In this document: positions 48,945 to 61,592 of the stretch, one piece after another
How positions within the stretch are numbered: the first letter of the stretch is position 1
How the letters are laid out: each line of letters opens with the position of its first letter
Origin: Glandiceps talaboti
Taxonomy: Eukaryota > Hemichordata > Enteropneusta > Spengelidae
Length of the DNA stretch: 64,000 nt
Assembly: GCF_964340395.1 (NCBI RefSeq)
Contig: NC_135564.1
Span: 21,907,442-21,971,441 of the forward strand
Direction of reading: 5' to 3'
The notes under the pieces: model-generated
The model's input: the letters and a program-made list of their open reading frames with translations, nothing else
The model's database searches: none
Told to the model about the DNA's origin: nothing
Program-made: the position numbers and the translations under genes

Positions 48945-51900
48945 TGAAATACTATCTGTACTAGGCAGTAAGGCTAGGAATACCATCTGTACTAGGCAGT
49001 AAGGCTAGGAATACCATCTATACTAGGCAGTAAGGCTAGGAATACCATCTGTACTACACAGTAAGGCTAGGGATACCATCTGTAATAGGCAGTAAGGCTA
49101 GGAATACCATCTGTGCTAGGCAGTAAGGCTAGGGATACCATCTGTACTAGGCAGTAAGGCTAGGAATACCATCTGTACTAGGCAGTAAGGCTACGAATAC
49201 CATCTGTACTACACAGTAAGGCTAGGGATACCATCTGTACTAGGCAGTAAGGCTAGGAATACCATCTATACTAGGCAGTAAGGCTAGGAATACCATCTGT
49301 ACTAGGCAGTAAGGCTAGGAATACCATCTGTACTAGGCAGTAAGGCTAGGAATACTATCTGTACTAGACAGTAAGGCTAGGAATACCATCTGTACTAGGC
49401 AGTAAGGCTAGGAATACTATCTGTACTAGACAGTAAGGCTAGGAATACCATCTGTACTACACAGTAAGGCTAGGAATACCATCTGTACTAGGCAGTAAGG
49501 CTAGGAATACCATCTGTACTAGGCAGTAAGGCTAGGGATACCATCTGTACTCGGCAGTAACGCTAGGAATACCATCTGTACAAGGCAGTAAGGCTAGGAA
49601 TACCATCTGTACTAGGCAGTAAGGCTAGGAATACCATCTGTACTAGGCAGTAAGGCAAGGAATACCACCTGTACTAGGCAGTAAGGCTAAGAATACCACC
49701 TGTACTAGGCAATAAGGCTAGGAATACCATCTGTACTAGGCAGTACGGCTAGGAATACTATCTGTACTAGGCAGTAAGGCTAGGAATACCACCTGCACTA
49801 GGCAGTAAGGCTTGGAATACCATCTGTACTAGGCAGTAAGGCAAGGAATACCATCTGTACTAGGCAGTAAGGCTAGGAATACCATCTGTACTAGGCAGTA
49901 AGGCTAGGAATACCATCTATACTAGGCAGTAAGGCTAGGGATACCATCTGTACTAGGCAGTAAGGCTAGGAATACTATCTGTACTAGACAGTAAGGCTAG
50001 GAATACCACCTGTACTAGGCAATAAGGCTAGGAATACCATCTGTACTAGGCAGTAAGGCTAGGAATACCACCTGTACTAGGCAATAAGGCTACGAATACC
50101 ATCTGTACTAGGCAGTAAGGCTAGGGATACCACCTGTACTAGGCAGTAAGGCTAGGAATACCATCTGTACTACACAGTAAGGCTAGGAATACCATCTGTA
50201 CTACACAGTAAGGCTAGGAATACCATCTGTACTAGGCAGTAAGGCTAGGAATACTATCTGTACTAGGCAGTACGGCTAGGAATACCATCTGTACTAGGCA
50301 GTAAGGCTAGGAATACCATCTGTACTAGGCAGTAAGGCTAGGGATACCATCTGTACTAGGCAGTAAGGCTACGAATACCATCTGTACTAGGCAGTAAGGC
50401 TACGAATACCATCTATACTAGGCAGTAATGCTAGGAATACCATCTGTACTAGGCAGTAAGGCTAGGAATACCATCTGTACTAGACAGTAAGGCTAGGAAT
50501 ACTATCTGTACTACACAGTAAGGCTAGAAATACCATCTGTACTAGGCAGTAAGGCTAGGAATACTATCTGTACTACACAGTAAGACTAGGAATACCATCT
50601 GTACTAGACAGTAAGGCTAGGAATACCATCTGTACTAGACAGTAAGGCTAGGAATACCATCTGTACTAGGCAGTAAGGCTAGGAATACTATCTGTACTAC
50701 ACAGTAAGACTAGGAATACCACCTGTACTAGACAGTAAGGCTAGGAATACCATCTGTACTAGACAGTAAGGCTAGGAATACCATCTGTACTAGGCAGTAA
50801 GGCAAGGAATACCACCTGTACTAGACAGTAAGGCTAGGAATACCATCTATACTAGGCAGTAAGGCTAGGAATACCATCTGTACTAGGCAGTAAGGCTAGG
50901 AATACCATCTATACTAGGCAGTAAGGCTAGGAATACCATCTATACTAGGCAGTAAGGCTAGGAATACCATCTGTACTAGGCAGTAAGGCTAGGAATACCA
51001 TCTATACTAGGCAGTAAGGCTAGGAATACCATCTGTACTAGGCAGTAAGGCTAGGAATACCATCTGTACTAGACAGTAAGGCTAGGAATACTATCTGTAC
51101 TACACAGTAAGGCTAGAAATACCATCTGTACTAGGCAGTAAGGCTAGGAATACTATCTGTACTAGGCAGTAAGGCTAAGAATACCACCTGTACTAGGCAA
51201 TAAGGCTAGGAATACCATCTGTACTAGGCAGTAAGGCTAGGAATACCATCTGTACTAGGGAATAAGGCTAGGAATACCATCTGTACTAGGCAGTAAGGCT
51301 AGGAATACCATCTGTACTAGGCAGTAAGGCTAGGAATACCATCTGTACTAGGCAGTAAGGCTAGGAATACCATCTGTACTAGGCAGTAAGGCTAGGGATA
51401 CCATCTGTACTAGGCAGTAAGGCTAGGAATACCATCTGTACTAGGCAGTAAGGCTAGGAATACTATCTGTACTAGGCAGTAAGGCTAGAAATACCATCTG
51501 TACTAGGCAGTAAGGCTAGGAATACTATCTGTACTAGGCAGTAAGGCTAGGAATACCATCTGTACTAGGCAGTCAGGCCAGGAATACCATCTGTACTAGG
51601 CAGTAAGGCTAGGAATACCATCTGTACTAGGCAGTAAGGCTAGGGATACCATCTGTACTAGGCAGTAGGGCTAGGAATACCATCTGTGCTAGGCAGTAAG
51701 GCTAAGAATACCACCTGTACTAGGCAGTAAGGCTAGGGATACCATCTGTACTAGGCAGTAGGGCTAGGAATACCATCTGTGCTAGGCAGTAAGGCTAAGA
51801 ATACCACCTGTACTAGGCAGTAAGGCTAAGAATACCACCTGTACGAGGCAATAAGGCTAGGAATACCATCTGTACTAGGCAATAAGGCTAGGAATACCAC

Positions 51901-52735
51901 CTGTACTGTACTAGGCAATAAGGCTAGGAATACTATCTGTACTACACAGTAAGGCTAGGAATATCACCTGCACTAGGCAGTGAGGCTAGGAATACCACCT
52001 GTACTGTACTAGGCAGTAAGGCTAGGAATACTATCTGTACTACACAGTAAGGCTAGGAATACCACCTGCACTAGGCAGTAAGGCTAGGAATACCATTTGT
52101 ACTAGACAGTAAGGCTAGGAATACCATCTGTACAAGGGAGTAAGGCTAGGAGTACCATCTGTACTAGACAGCAATGCTAGGAATACCATCTGTACTAGGT
52201 AGCAAGGCTAGTAATGCCATCCGTACTAGGCAGTAAGGCTAAGAATACCATCTGTACTAGGCAGTAAGGCAAGGAATACCAGCTGTACTGTACTAGGCAG
52301 TAAGGCCAGGAATACCATCTGTACTAGGCAGTAAGGCTAGGAATACCATCTGTACTAGGCAGTAAGGCCAGGAATACCATCTGTACTAGACAGTAAGGCT
52401 ACAAATACCATATGTACTAGGCAGTAAGGCTAGGAATACCATCTGTACTACACAGTAAGGCTAGGAATATCATCTGTACTAGGCAGTAAGGCTACGAATA
52501 CCATCTGTACTAGGCAGTAAGGCTACGAATACCATCTGTACTACACAGTAAGACTAGGAATACCATCTGTACTAGGCAGTCAGGCCAGGAATACCATCTG
52601 TACTAGGCAGTAAGGCTAGGAATACCATCTGTACTAGGCAGTAAGGCTAGGAATACCACCTGTACTACACAGTAAGGCTAGGAATACCATCTGTACTAGG
52701 CAGTAAGGCTACGAATACCATCTGTACAAGGCAGT
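48945..52735 (+). repeat. 31-bp minisatellite, first block
   Basis: About 122 copies of a 31-bp unit (ctgtactaggcagtaaggct plus aggaataccat). Frequent variants are tacacagt, tagacagt, ggcaataag, accacctg and longer ctgtactgtac units. Because 31 is not a multiple of 3 there is no long open frame. The right half, from about 51176, is the source of a tandem duplication. Confidence 0.97.
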
Positions 52736-53292
52736 AAATTTATACTAATCAACATTTGTGCATATCATTAAAATTTTCCATAAATTGTTATGTAACTATA
52801 TGACTGTGTATTGTGTGATTTGAGATTATAAAGCCTAAAGTTACAGACTAAGTGACAGAACAGAAAGGCAACAGGTATAAATTTAATGTTAAATAGAGGA
52901 ACTGATATGTAGTACAACTAGTATTCTTTCCATAATGATTGGGGAAATATATTCAAATCAAGACATAGTTATGTTGTCTAATATCCTACTACGTTGTGCT
53001 GGATGTTACTTAAGTGGGGAGCTAGTAAATGCCATCTATAAGTATTAACTGTTAGACTATAAACCTTACTGATACATGTACAGTGTATGTTTGCAACTAT
53101 TTCAGTGTATGTTTGTAACTATTTCAGTCATTGACACAATATCATTTCACATGTATCTATATATTACATTATGATTTGGTCTGATGGAATAAAAATCCTT
53201 GTTAAGCTAACATTGATAAAAAAAGAAAAATTGATAATACCTACCTTGTACTGTTTCTTTGACTGAAAGAAGTGAAGCTGACATGGAATATA
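52736..53292. repeat. Unique spacer, left copy of a 2-kb duplication
   Basis: 557 bp of non-tandem DNA, repeated almost exactly at 54761-55317 (offset 2025 bp). It contains the left copy of the candidate exon (53245-53284). The copies diverge right after gaatatacta, where the 31-bp array resumes in this copy. Confidence 0.93.
53245..53284 (-). CDS. Duplicate of candidate first exon (probably unused)
   Basis: Same sequence as the candidate exon at 55270-55309: ATG, 13 codons (MSASLLSVKETVQ) and donor acaag|gtaggt. In this copy the DNA 5' of it is the 31-bp array instead of the original flank, so it has probably lost its promoter. As a first exon it would have no acceptor, so it should be spliced over. 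Confidence 0.2.
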
Positions 53293-54760
53293 CTAAGAAT
53301 ACCACCTGTACTAGGCAATAAGGCTAGGAATACCATCTGTACTAGGCAGTAAGGCTAGGAATACCATCTGTACTAGGGAATAAGGCTAGGAATACCATCT
53401 GTACTAGGCAGTAAGGCTAGGAATACCATCTGTACTAGGCAGTAAGGCTAGGAATACCATCTGTACTAGGCAGTAAGGCTAGGAATACCATCTGTACTAG
53501 GCAGTAAGGCTAGGGATACCATCTGTACTAGGCAGTAAGGCTAGGAATACCATCTGTACTAGGCAGTAAGGCTAGGAATACTATCTGTACTAGGCAGTAA
53601 GGCTAGAAATACCATCTGTACTAGGCAGTAAGGCTAGGAATACTATCTGTACTAGGCAGTAAGGCTAGGAATACCATCTGTACTAGGCAGTCAGGCCAGG
53701 AATACCATCTGTACTAGGCAGTAAGGCTAGGAATACCATCTGTACTAGGCAGTAAGGCTAGGGATACCATCTGTACTAGGCAGTAGGGCTAGGAATACCA
53801 TCTGTGCTAGGCAGTAAGGCTAAGAATACCACCTGTACTAGGCAGTAAGGCTAAGAATACCACCTGTACGAGGCAATAAGGCTAGGAATACCATCTGTAC
53901 TAGGCAATAAGGCTAGGAATACCACCTGTACTGTACTAGGCAATAAGGCTAGGAATACTATCTGTACTACACAGTAAGGCTAGGAATATCACCTGCACTA
54001 GGCAGTGAGGCTAGGAATACCACCTGTACTGTACTAGGCAGTAAGGCTAGGAATACTATCTGTACTACACAGTAAGGCTAGGAATACCACCTGCACTAGG
54101 CAGTAAGGCTAGGAATACCATTTGTACTAGACAGTAAGGCTAGGAATACCATCTGTACAAGGGAGTAAGGCTAGGAGTACCATCTGTACTAGACAGCAAT
54201 GCTAGGAATACCATCTGTACTAGGTAGCAAGGCTAGTAATGCCATCCGTACTAGGCAGTAAGGCTAAGAATACCATCTGTACTAGGCAGTAAGGCAAGGA
54301 ATACCAGCTGTACTGTACTAGGCAGTAAGGCCAGGAATACCATCTGTACTAGGCAGTAAGGCTAGGAATACCATCTGTACTAGGCAGTAAGGCCAGGAAT
54401 ACCATCTGTACTAGACAGTAAGGCTACAAATACCATATGTACTAGGCAGTAAGGCTAGGAATACCATCTGTACTACACAGTAAGGCTAGGAATATCATCT
54501 GTACTAGGCAGTAAGGCTACGAATACCATCTGTACTAGGCAGTAAGGCTACGAATACCATCTGTACTACACAGTAAGACTAGGAATACCATCTGTACTAG
54601 GCAGTCAGGCCAGGAATACCATCTGTACTAGGCAGTAAGGCTAGGAATACCATCTGTACTAGGCAGTAAGGCTAGGAATACCACCTGTACTACACAGTAA
54701 GGCTAGGAATACCATCTGTACTAGGCAGTAAGGCTATGAATACCATCTGTACAAGGCAGT
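53293..54760 (+). repeat. 31-bp minisatellite, second block (duplicated)
   Basis: About 47 units that reproduce, variant for variant, the order of units in 51176-52735, including rare forms such as aatgccatccgtactaggca and accagctgtactgtac. It is about 92 bp (three units) shorter than the source, because the source carries an extra internal three-unit repeat near 51720-51800. Confidence 0.95.
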
Positions 54761-55317
54761 AAATTTATACTAATCAACATTTGTGCATATCATTAAAATT
54801 TTCCATAAATTGTTATGTAACTATATGACTGTGTATTGTGTGATTTGAGATTATAAAGCCTAAAGTTACAGACTAAGTGACAGAACAGAAAGGCAACAGG
54901 TATAAATTTAATGTTAAATAGAGGAACTGATATGTAGTACAACTAGTATTCTTTCCATAATGATTGGGGAAATATATTCAAATCAAGACATAGTTATGTT
55001 GTCTAATATCCTACTACGTTGTGCTGGATGTTACTTAAGTGGGGAGCTAGTAAATGCCATCTATAAGTATTAACTGTTAGACTATAAACCTTACTGATAC
55101 ATGTACAGTGTATGTTTGCAACTATTTCAGTGTATGTTTGTAACTATTTCAGTCATTGACACAATATCATTTCACATGTATCTATATATTACATTATGAT
55201 TTGGTCTGATGGAATAAAAATCCTTGTTAAGCTAACATTGATAAAAAAAGAAAAATTGATAATACCTACCTTGTACTGTTTCTTTGACTGAAAGAAGTGA
55301 AGCTGACATGGAATATA
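54761..55317. repeat. Unique spacer, right copy of a 2-kb duplication
   Basis: Near-identical to 52736-53292. This copy continues into unique flanking DNA (tatgtttgaaaacatttcg), so it has the ancestral right-hand junction. Confidence 0.93.
55270..55309 (-). CDS. Candidate first coding exon, possibly of the SGNH-like gene
   Basis: On the minus strand an ATG is followed by 13 codons (MSASLLSVKETVQ) and a good donor, acaag|gtaggt, in phase 1. The possible acceptor at 37069 (atatatgtacag|) would continue this frame as GAT ATG GCG, that is ...TVQ-D-MAGTLVSK, into the SGNH-like protein. The frame would be kept across an 18-kb intron made mostly of satellite. A one-in-three chance of frame agreement and a weak start context (T at -3) keep confidence low. 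An in-frame ATG eight codons upstream (reading MFSNIVYS) is also available. Confidence 0.3.
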
Positions 55318-55624
55318 CTATGTTTGAAAACATTTCGTATTCATCACAGTATCATGCCACCATCAATTCATGGACTATTTGGAAGGAAAAAGAGCTTTGA
55401 AAAGAAGAGAGAAAAGCAGTCAGGCATACAAGATGGCTATTACACAGTAGATTGTACAGCTGTTACATGTATTAGCAATGACATAGTAGCAACTATGGCA
55501 GAATAGGGGCCAGAAAGAAGACAAGCCCAATGAATACAAAGAAAGGATTAACACTTGTAACAGATGATCAGGAGGCTACTGGATAAATTAATAATGACAT
55601 TAAAATCTTGTAAACTGTTATGTA
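55318..55624. other. Unique DNA beside the duplication
   Basis: It includes a 50-codon plus-strand frame (55354-55506; MPPSIHGLFGRKKSFEKKRE...) that follows tcatcacag. I do not recognise it and no donor supports an exon. It could equally be the promoter and 5' UTR of the minus-strand candidate exon. Confidence 0.3.
55429..55438 (-). promoter_or_regulatory. YY1-like motif upstream of candidate exon
   Basis: caagatggct matches the core of the YY1 element (AAGATGGC). It lies about 120 bp 5' of the candidate ATG on the minus strand, a usual place for this motif near transcription starts. A single short motif is weak evidence. Confidence 0.2.
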
Positions 55625-56615
55625 AAGATAGTGATGTAGTGGTGATAATATGTTATGGAATGAGAGTGATGTAGTGGTGATAATATGTTATGGAATGAGA
55701 GTGATGTAGTGGTGATAATATGTCATGGAATGAGAGTGGTGTAGTGGTGATAATATGTCATGGAATGAGAGTGGTGTAGTGGTGATAATATGTCATGGAA
55801 TGAGAGTGATGTAGTGGTGATAATATGTTATGGAATGAGAGTGGTGTAGTGGTGATAATATGTCATGGAATGAGAGTGGTGTAGTGGTGATAATATGTCA
55901 TGGAATGAGAGTGATGTAGTGGTGATAATATGTCATGGAATGAGAGTGATGTAGTGGTGATAATATGTTATGGAATGAGAGTGATGTAGTGGTGATAATA
56001 TGTTATGGAATGAGAGTGATGTAGTGGTGATAATATGTCATGGAATGAGAGTGGTGTAGTGGTGATAATATGTCATGGAATGAGAGTGATATAGTGGTGA
56101 TAATATGTTATGGAATGAGAGTGGTGTAGTTGTGATAATATGTTATGGAATGAGAGTGGTGTAGTTGTGATAATATGTTATAGAATGAGAGTGGTGTAGT
56201 TGTGATAATATGTTATGGAATGAGAGTGATGTAGTGGTGAGAATATGTCATGGAATGAGAGTGGTGTAGTTGTGATAATATGTTATGGAATGAGAGTGGT
56301 GTAGAGGTGATAATATGTCATGGAATGAGAGTGATGTAGTGGTGATAATGTCATGGAATGAGAGTGATGTAGTGGTGATAATATGTTATGGAATGAGAGT
56401 GATGTAGTGGTGATAATATGTTATGGAATGAGAGTGGTGTAGTTGTGATAATATGTTATGGAATGAGAGTGGTGTAGTGGTGATAATATGTCATGGAATG
56501 AGAGTGGTGTAGTGGTGATAATATGTCATGGAATGAGAGTGGTGTAGTTGTGAGAATATGTCATGGAATGAGAGTGATGTAGTTGTGATAATATGTTATA
56601 GAATGAGAGTCTTAC
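55625..56615 (+). repeat. 35-bp minisatellite
   Basis: About 28 copies of a 35-bp unit (ggaatgagagtgatgtagtg plus gtgataatatgttat). Common variants are gtggtg, tgtcat and gttgtg. Confidence 0.97.
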
Positions 56616-57044
56616 AATGGCTGGTTTTCTATCAACTCAGATTTTTATCAATCTGAGAAGTTTGACTATAAAAAATAGCAGTGTAGTTATTTGGAATAAA
56701 CACAATGGTTACCTTTGTCAATACTTTGTAGATGACTATACATCCATCACATCAAACACTAACTTCACTGATTGGTAATTTAATGACAATTTATACTCAC
56801 AAACCAGCTATATTATGACTACTATCTTGAAACAGACAATGGAAGTTTTCTATTGTACAAGAGTGACTCAAACTATACAAAACTCAAACCATACTGATCA
56901 TACAAATGATTAATATAAACCAATCAAAATTTACAGATGGCTTACTGTCATAATAATAGATGCTGTGATATTGTGTCTGAATATGTAATTTGTAAATATA
57001 GATGAAATAGTCAGATATTCATACACTGCAATCATTTTACTTAC
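56616..57044. other. Gene-free spacer
   Basis: AT-rich unique DNA; only the donor-like acttac at 57039-57044 (minus strand gtaagt) is of note. Confidence 0.45.
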
Positions 57045-57404
57045 AAGAGGGAAATCTGGCTTGGTATCTGGGGGTAGTCTAGACTGAATGAAATCTGGCT
57101 TGGTATCTGGGGGTAGTCTAGACTGAATGAAATCTGGCTTGGTATCTGGGGGTAGTCTAGACTGAATGAAATCTGGATTGGTATCTGGGGTAGTCTAGAC
57201 TGAATGAAATCTGGCTTGGTATCTGGGGGTAGTCTAGACTGAATGAAATCTGGCTTGGTATCTGGGGGTAGTCTAGACTGAATGAAATCTGGCTTGGTAT
57301 CTGGGGGTAGTCTAGACTGAATGAAATCTGGCTTGGTATCTGGGGGCAGTCTAGACTGATTGAAATCTGGCTTGGTATATGGGAGAAGTCTTGACCGAAT
57401 GAAA
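57045..57404 (-). repeat. 39-bp minisatellite ending at a donor-like site
   Basis: About nine copies of a 39-bp unit (gaatgaaatctggcttggta plus tctgggggtagtctagact). One unit near 57185 lacks a G. On the minus strand the block is open in one frame, then another (13-residue repeat RLPPDTKPDFIQS), and ends at ccctctt|gtaagt. A transcribed repeat exon is possible, but the frameshift argues against a conserved protein. Confidence 0.8.
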
Positions 57405-57574
57405 TCTTTCAAAAATGGGTTTTGGTTTACAATCGGGGTAGATATCTGGGTATACCAGGTAAATATGTGTTACTGTTAAAGGCCAGGTTTTCAATCCCAT
57501 GTTCTCATATTTGTCACTATCTTTTCAGTGGAGCTATAAGGAGTACATAATGTCATTCTTTTGTTCTTGATCAG
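57405..57574. other. Short spacer
   Basis: Unique DNA between two arrays; nothing supported. Confidence 0.4.
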
Positions 57575-60098
57575 TTATTTCTATAACTCTACCAGACAAA
57601 TTGTTTCTATATAACTCTACCAGACAAATTGTTTCTATAACTCTACCAGACAAATTGTTTCTATAACTCTACCAGACAAATTGTTTCTATAACTCTACCA
57701 GACAAATTGTTTCTATAACTCTACCAGACAAATTGTTTCTATAACTCTACCAGACAAATTGTTTCTATAACTCTACCAAACAAATTGTTTCTATAACTCT
57801 ACCAAACAAATTGTTTCTATAACTCTACCAGACAAATTGTTTCTATAACTCTACCAGACAAATTGTTTCTATAACTCTACCAGACAAATTGTTTCTATAA
57901 CTCTACCAAACAAATTGTTTCTATAACTCTACCAAACAAATTGTTTCTATAACTCTACCAGACAAATTGTTTCTATAACTCTACCAGACAAATTGTTTCT
58001 ATAACTCTACCAGACAAATTGTTTCTATAACTCTACCAGACAAATTGTTTCTATAACTCTACCAAACAAATTGTTTCTATAACTCTACCAAACAAATTGT
58101 TTCTATAACTCTACCAGACAAATTGTTTCTATAACTCTACCAAACAAATTGTTTCTATAACTCTATCAGACAAATTGTTTCTATAACTCTACCAAACAAA
58201 TTGTTTCTATAACTCTACCAGACAAATTGTTTCTATAACTCTACCAGACAAATTGTTTCTATAACTCTACCAGACAAATTGTTTCTATAACTCTACCAGA
58301 CAAATTGTTTCTATAACTCTACCAGACAAATTGTTTCTATAACTCTACCAAACAAATTGTTTCTATAACTCTACCAAACAAATTGTTTCTATAACTCTAC
58401 CAGACAAATTGTTTCTATAACTCTACCAGACAAATTGTTTCTATAACTCTACCAGACAAATTGTTTCTATATAACTCTACCAAACAAATTGTTTCTATAA
58501 CTCTACCAAACAAATTGTTTCTATAACTCTACCAAACAAATTGTTTCTATAACTCTACCAGACAAATTGTTTCTATAACTCTACCAGACAAATTGTTTCT
58601 ATAACTCTACCAGACAAATTGTTTCTATATAACTCTACCAAACAAATTGTTTCTATAACTCTACCAAACAAATTGTTTCTATAACTCTATCAGACAAATT
58701 GTTTCTATATAACTCTATCAGACAAATTGTTTCTATAACTCTACCAAACAAATTGTTTCTATAACTCTACCAAACAATTGTTTCTATAACTCTACCAAAC
58801 AATTGTTTCTATAACTCTATCAGACAAATTGTTTCTATAACTCTACCAGACAAATTGTTTCTATATAACTCTACCAAACAAATTGTTTCTATAACTCTAC
58901 CAAACAATTGTTTCTATAACTCTATCAGACAAATTGTTTCTATAACTCTACCAGACAAATTGTTTCTATATAACTCTACCAAACAAATTGTTTCTATAAC
59001 TCTACCAGACAAATTGTTTCTATAACTCTACCAAACAAATTGTTTCTATAACTCTATCAGACAAATTGTTTCTATAACTCTCCAAACAAATTGTTTCTAT
59101 AACTCTACCAGACAAATTGTTTCTATAACTCTATCAGACAAATTGTTTCTATATAACTCTATCAGACAAATTGTTTCTATAACTCTACCAAACAAATTGT
59201 TTCTATAACTCTACCAGACAAATTGTTTCTATAACTCTACCAAACAAATTGTTTCTATAACTCTACCAAACAATTGTTTCTATAACTCTCCAAACAAATT
59301 GTTTCTATAACTCTACCAAACAAATTGTTTCTATAACTCTACCAAACAAATTGTTTCTATAACTCTACCAGACAAATTGTTTCTATAACTCTACCAGACA
59401 AATTGTTTCTATAACTCTACCAAACAAATTGTTTCTATAACTCTACCAGACAAATTGTTTCTATAACTCTACCAAACAAATTGTTTCTATAACTCTACCA
59501 AACAAATTGTTTCTATAACTCTACCAGACAAATTGTTTCTATAACTCTACCAGACAAATTGTTTCTATAACTCTACCAAACAAATTGTTTCTATAACTCT
59601 ACCAGACAAATTGTTTCTATAACTCTACCAGACAAATTGTTTCTATAACTCTACCAGACAAATTGTTTCTATAACTCTACCAGACAAATTGTTTCTATAA
59701 CTCTACCAAACAAATTGTTTCTATAACTCTACCAAACAAATTGTTTCTATAACTCTACCAGACAAATTGTTTCTATAACTCTACCAGACAAATTGTTTCT
59801 ATAACTCTACCAGACAAATTGTTTCTATAACTCTACCAAACAAATTGTTTCTATAACTCTATCAGACAAATTGTTTCTATAACTCTACCAAACAAATTGT
59901 TTCTATAACTCTACCAGACAAATTGTTTCTATAACTCTACCAAACAAATTGTTTCTATAACTCTACCAAACAAATTGTTTCTATAACTCTACCAGACAAA
60001 TTGTTTCTATAACTCTACCAGACAATTGTTTCTATAACTCTATCAGACAATTGTTTCTATAACTCTGCCAGACAATTGTTTCTATAACTCTATCAGAC
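57575..60098 (+). repeat. 26-bp minisatellite
   Basis: About 97 copies of a 26-bp unit (ctctaccagacaaattgttt plus ctataa). Variants are accaaac, atcagac, ctatataa and the shorter acaattg. Confidence 0.97.
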
Positions 60099-61016
60099 AG
60101 AAGCTGGTAGCTGGAGAAAGTACCCGCTTACTCTAGTCATTACTCCGCCTACTTCTGCCGATATGTTAATAGAAATTTATGATGTGAAATTTAGAGAAAG
60201 GCAATTTTGTAACAGTAGGAATAATTTACAAAACAGTATACAACAAAAATATTATGTTTTGAACGAGAATGTGGGCCCATTCTGCTCAAAAGCATTTATT
60301 TCTAGTAAATGTTGTCACGTAAACTGACTAAGTAACTATCCATGGAAGCAGGCCCATTGCTCCTTTTCCTTTTGCCCCCACCCATTGCCCATACTTATCG
60401 CATAATTCAGATCTTAGAAATTATTGACATTGTGAATTAGAAATGACTAATTGTTCTGTTTGTTCCAAGGAAATGTTGTGTTTGCATGTTCAATGTCTTG
60501 GATACTTTACCACAAACCGTGTAAAAAACTATAGTGAAAATTGTGGGTGTCATTACATGAAGGAAGTGATGTATTCACAAATAAAGAGTACAATAAAATC
60601 AGTCCGCACCTTGTCCCTTGGCTAAAGGAATTGCCGTTGACGATGATAAGTTCCTTTAAAACAAAGAAGCATTCTATCTAATTGTTTTTGTTTGATAACA
60701 ATAGAGCATTTTATCAGTATGAAAGGAGACATGTGGGCATACAATGAGCTCTTGTAGCAATATGAACCACCGTGGCATAGGGGTACAGACAAGGAACTCG
60801 GAGTTAAAATGAAGACACCTTTTTGCCAACAATTACATCTAATTAGTTCTAATAGTCTTCCATCACCCCATAAAAGATTCCTTTGAATAAACCAATGTGA
60901 CAGTTAGTATTCATGCAAGATTAATCTATGGATTGTAAATCACTCTTAAATACATTCATGACTAATCCAACTTGAAGATGTGGAATATGTTGGTATATTA
61001 TTGGGAGCAAACAGCT
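60099..61016. other. Gene-free spacer
   Basis: Unique DNA. A Cys-containing 60-codon frame at 60443-60625 has no splice or start support. No gene recognised. Confidence 0.45.
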
Positions 61017-61058
61017 GGGGGGGGGGGGGGGGGGCAACATGACAGGGGGGGGGGGGGT
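61017..61058 (+). repeat. Two poly-G tracts
   Basis: Runs of about 18 and 13 G are separated by caacatgaca. They could form a G-quadruplex, and run lengths may be mis-sequenced. Confidence 0.8.
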
Positions 61059-61177
61059 ATCAACAGGCCGAGAACTCTATACATAAATGTTGGAGTGAGA
61101 CCATCTATGGCCTAAGGATTAACATATTAACCTTTTATTGTTGCTATTAAATCCTTTAACAGCTGCCACCAAACTAA

Positions 61178-61592
61178 ACAATTGAATGTGTAATCACTTC
61201 TCACAATATAAACTACTATCCACTAAAAATAATGCTTTGGATACCAACAATATCTGACTATATTCTCATAAACTAGTCCAGTAAAACTTTATATGATAAT
61301 AATACTTTGGTGTTTAGATTATATTATCTCTTATGATAAACTGCTGGGTGAATTAACTGGGCCATGTAGAGATTTGGTAACATGGCATAAGTATGAATAG
61401 CTTACCTAACTATGAAATGAGGCTATGATATGGGATGATTTCAACAATGCTATGGGTATTTCATAATGTTATTAATTATATAAATTTTTACTGGACTAGT
61501 TTGAGAATATAGTCAGATATTGTTGGTATCCAAAGCATTATATTTTAGTGGATAGTAGTTTACATTGTGAGAAGTGATTACACAATTGTTTT
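61178..61592. mobile_element. Fold-back element with arms of about 125 bp
   Basis: Arms at about 61178-61304 and 61470-61592 are inverted copies with few differences (shared segments include taatcacttctcacaat and tttggataccaacaatatct). A spacer of about 165 bp separates them. There is no coding capacity. Such long TIRs with a short centre fit a fold-back or MITE-type element. Confidence 0.75.

Noticed and set aside
55354-55506. 50-codon frame MPPSIHGLFGRKKS...
   Set aside because: Protein-like composition, but with no donor, no homologue I recognise and no partner exon. Kept only as a note.
60443-60625. Cys-rich 60-codon frame, possible zinc finger
   Set aside because: The cysteines do not form a regular finger, and there is no splice or start support.
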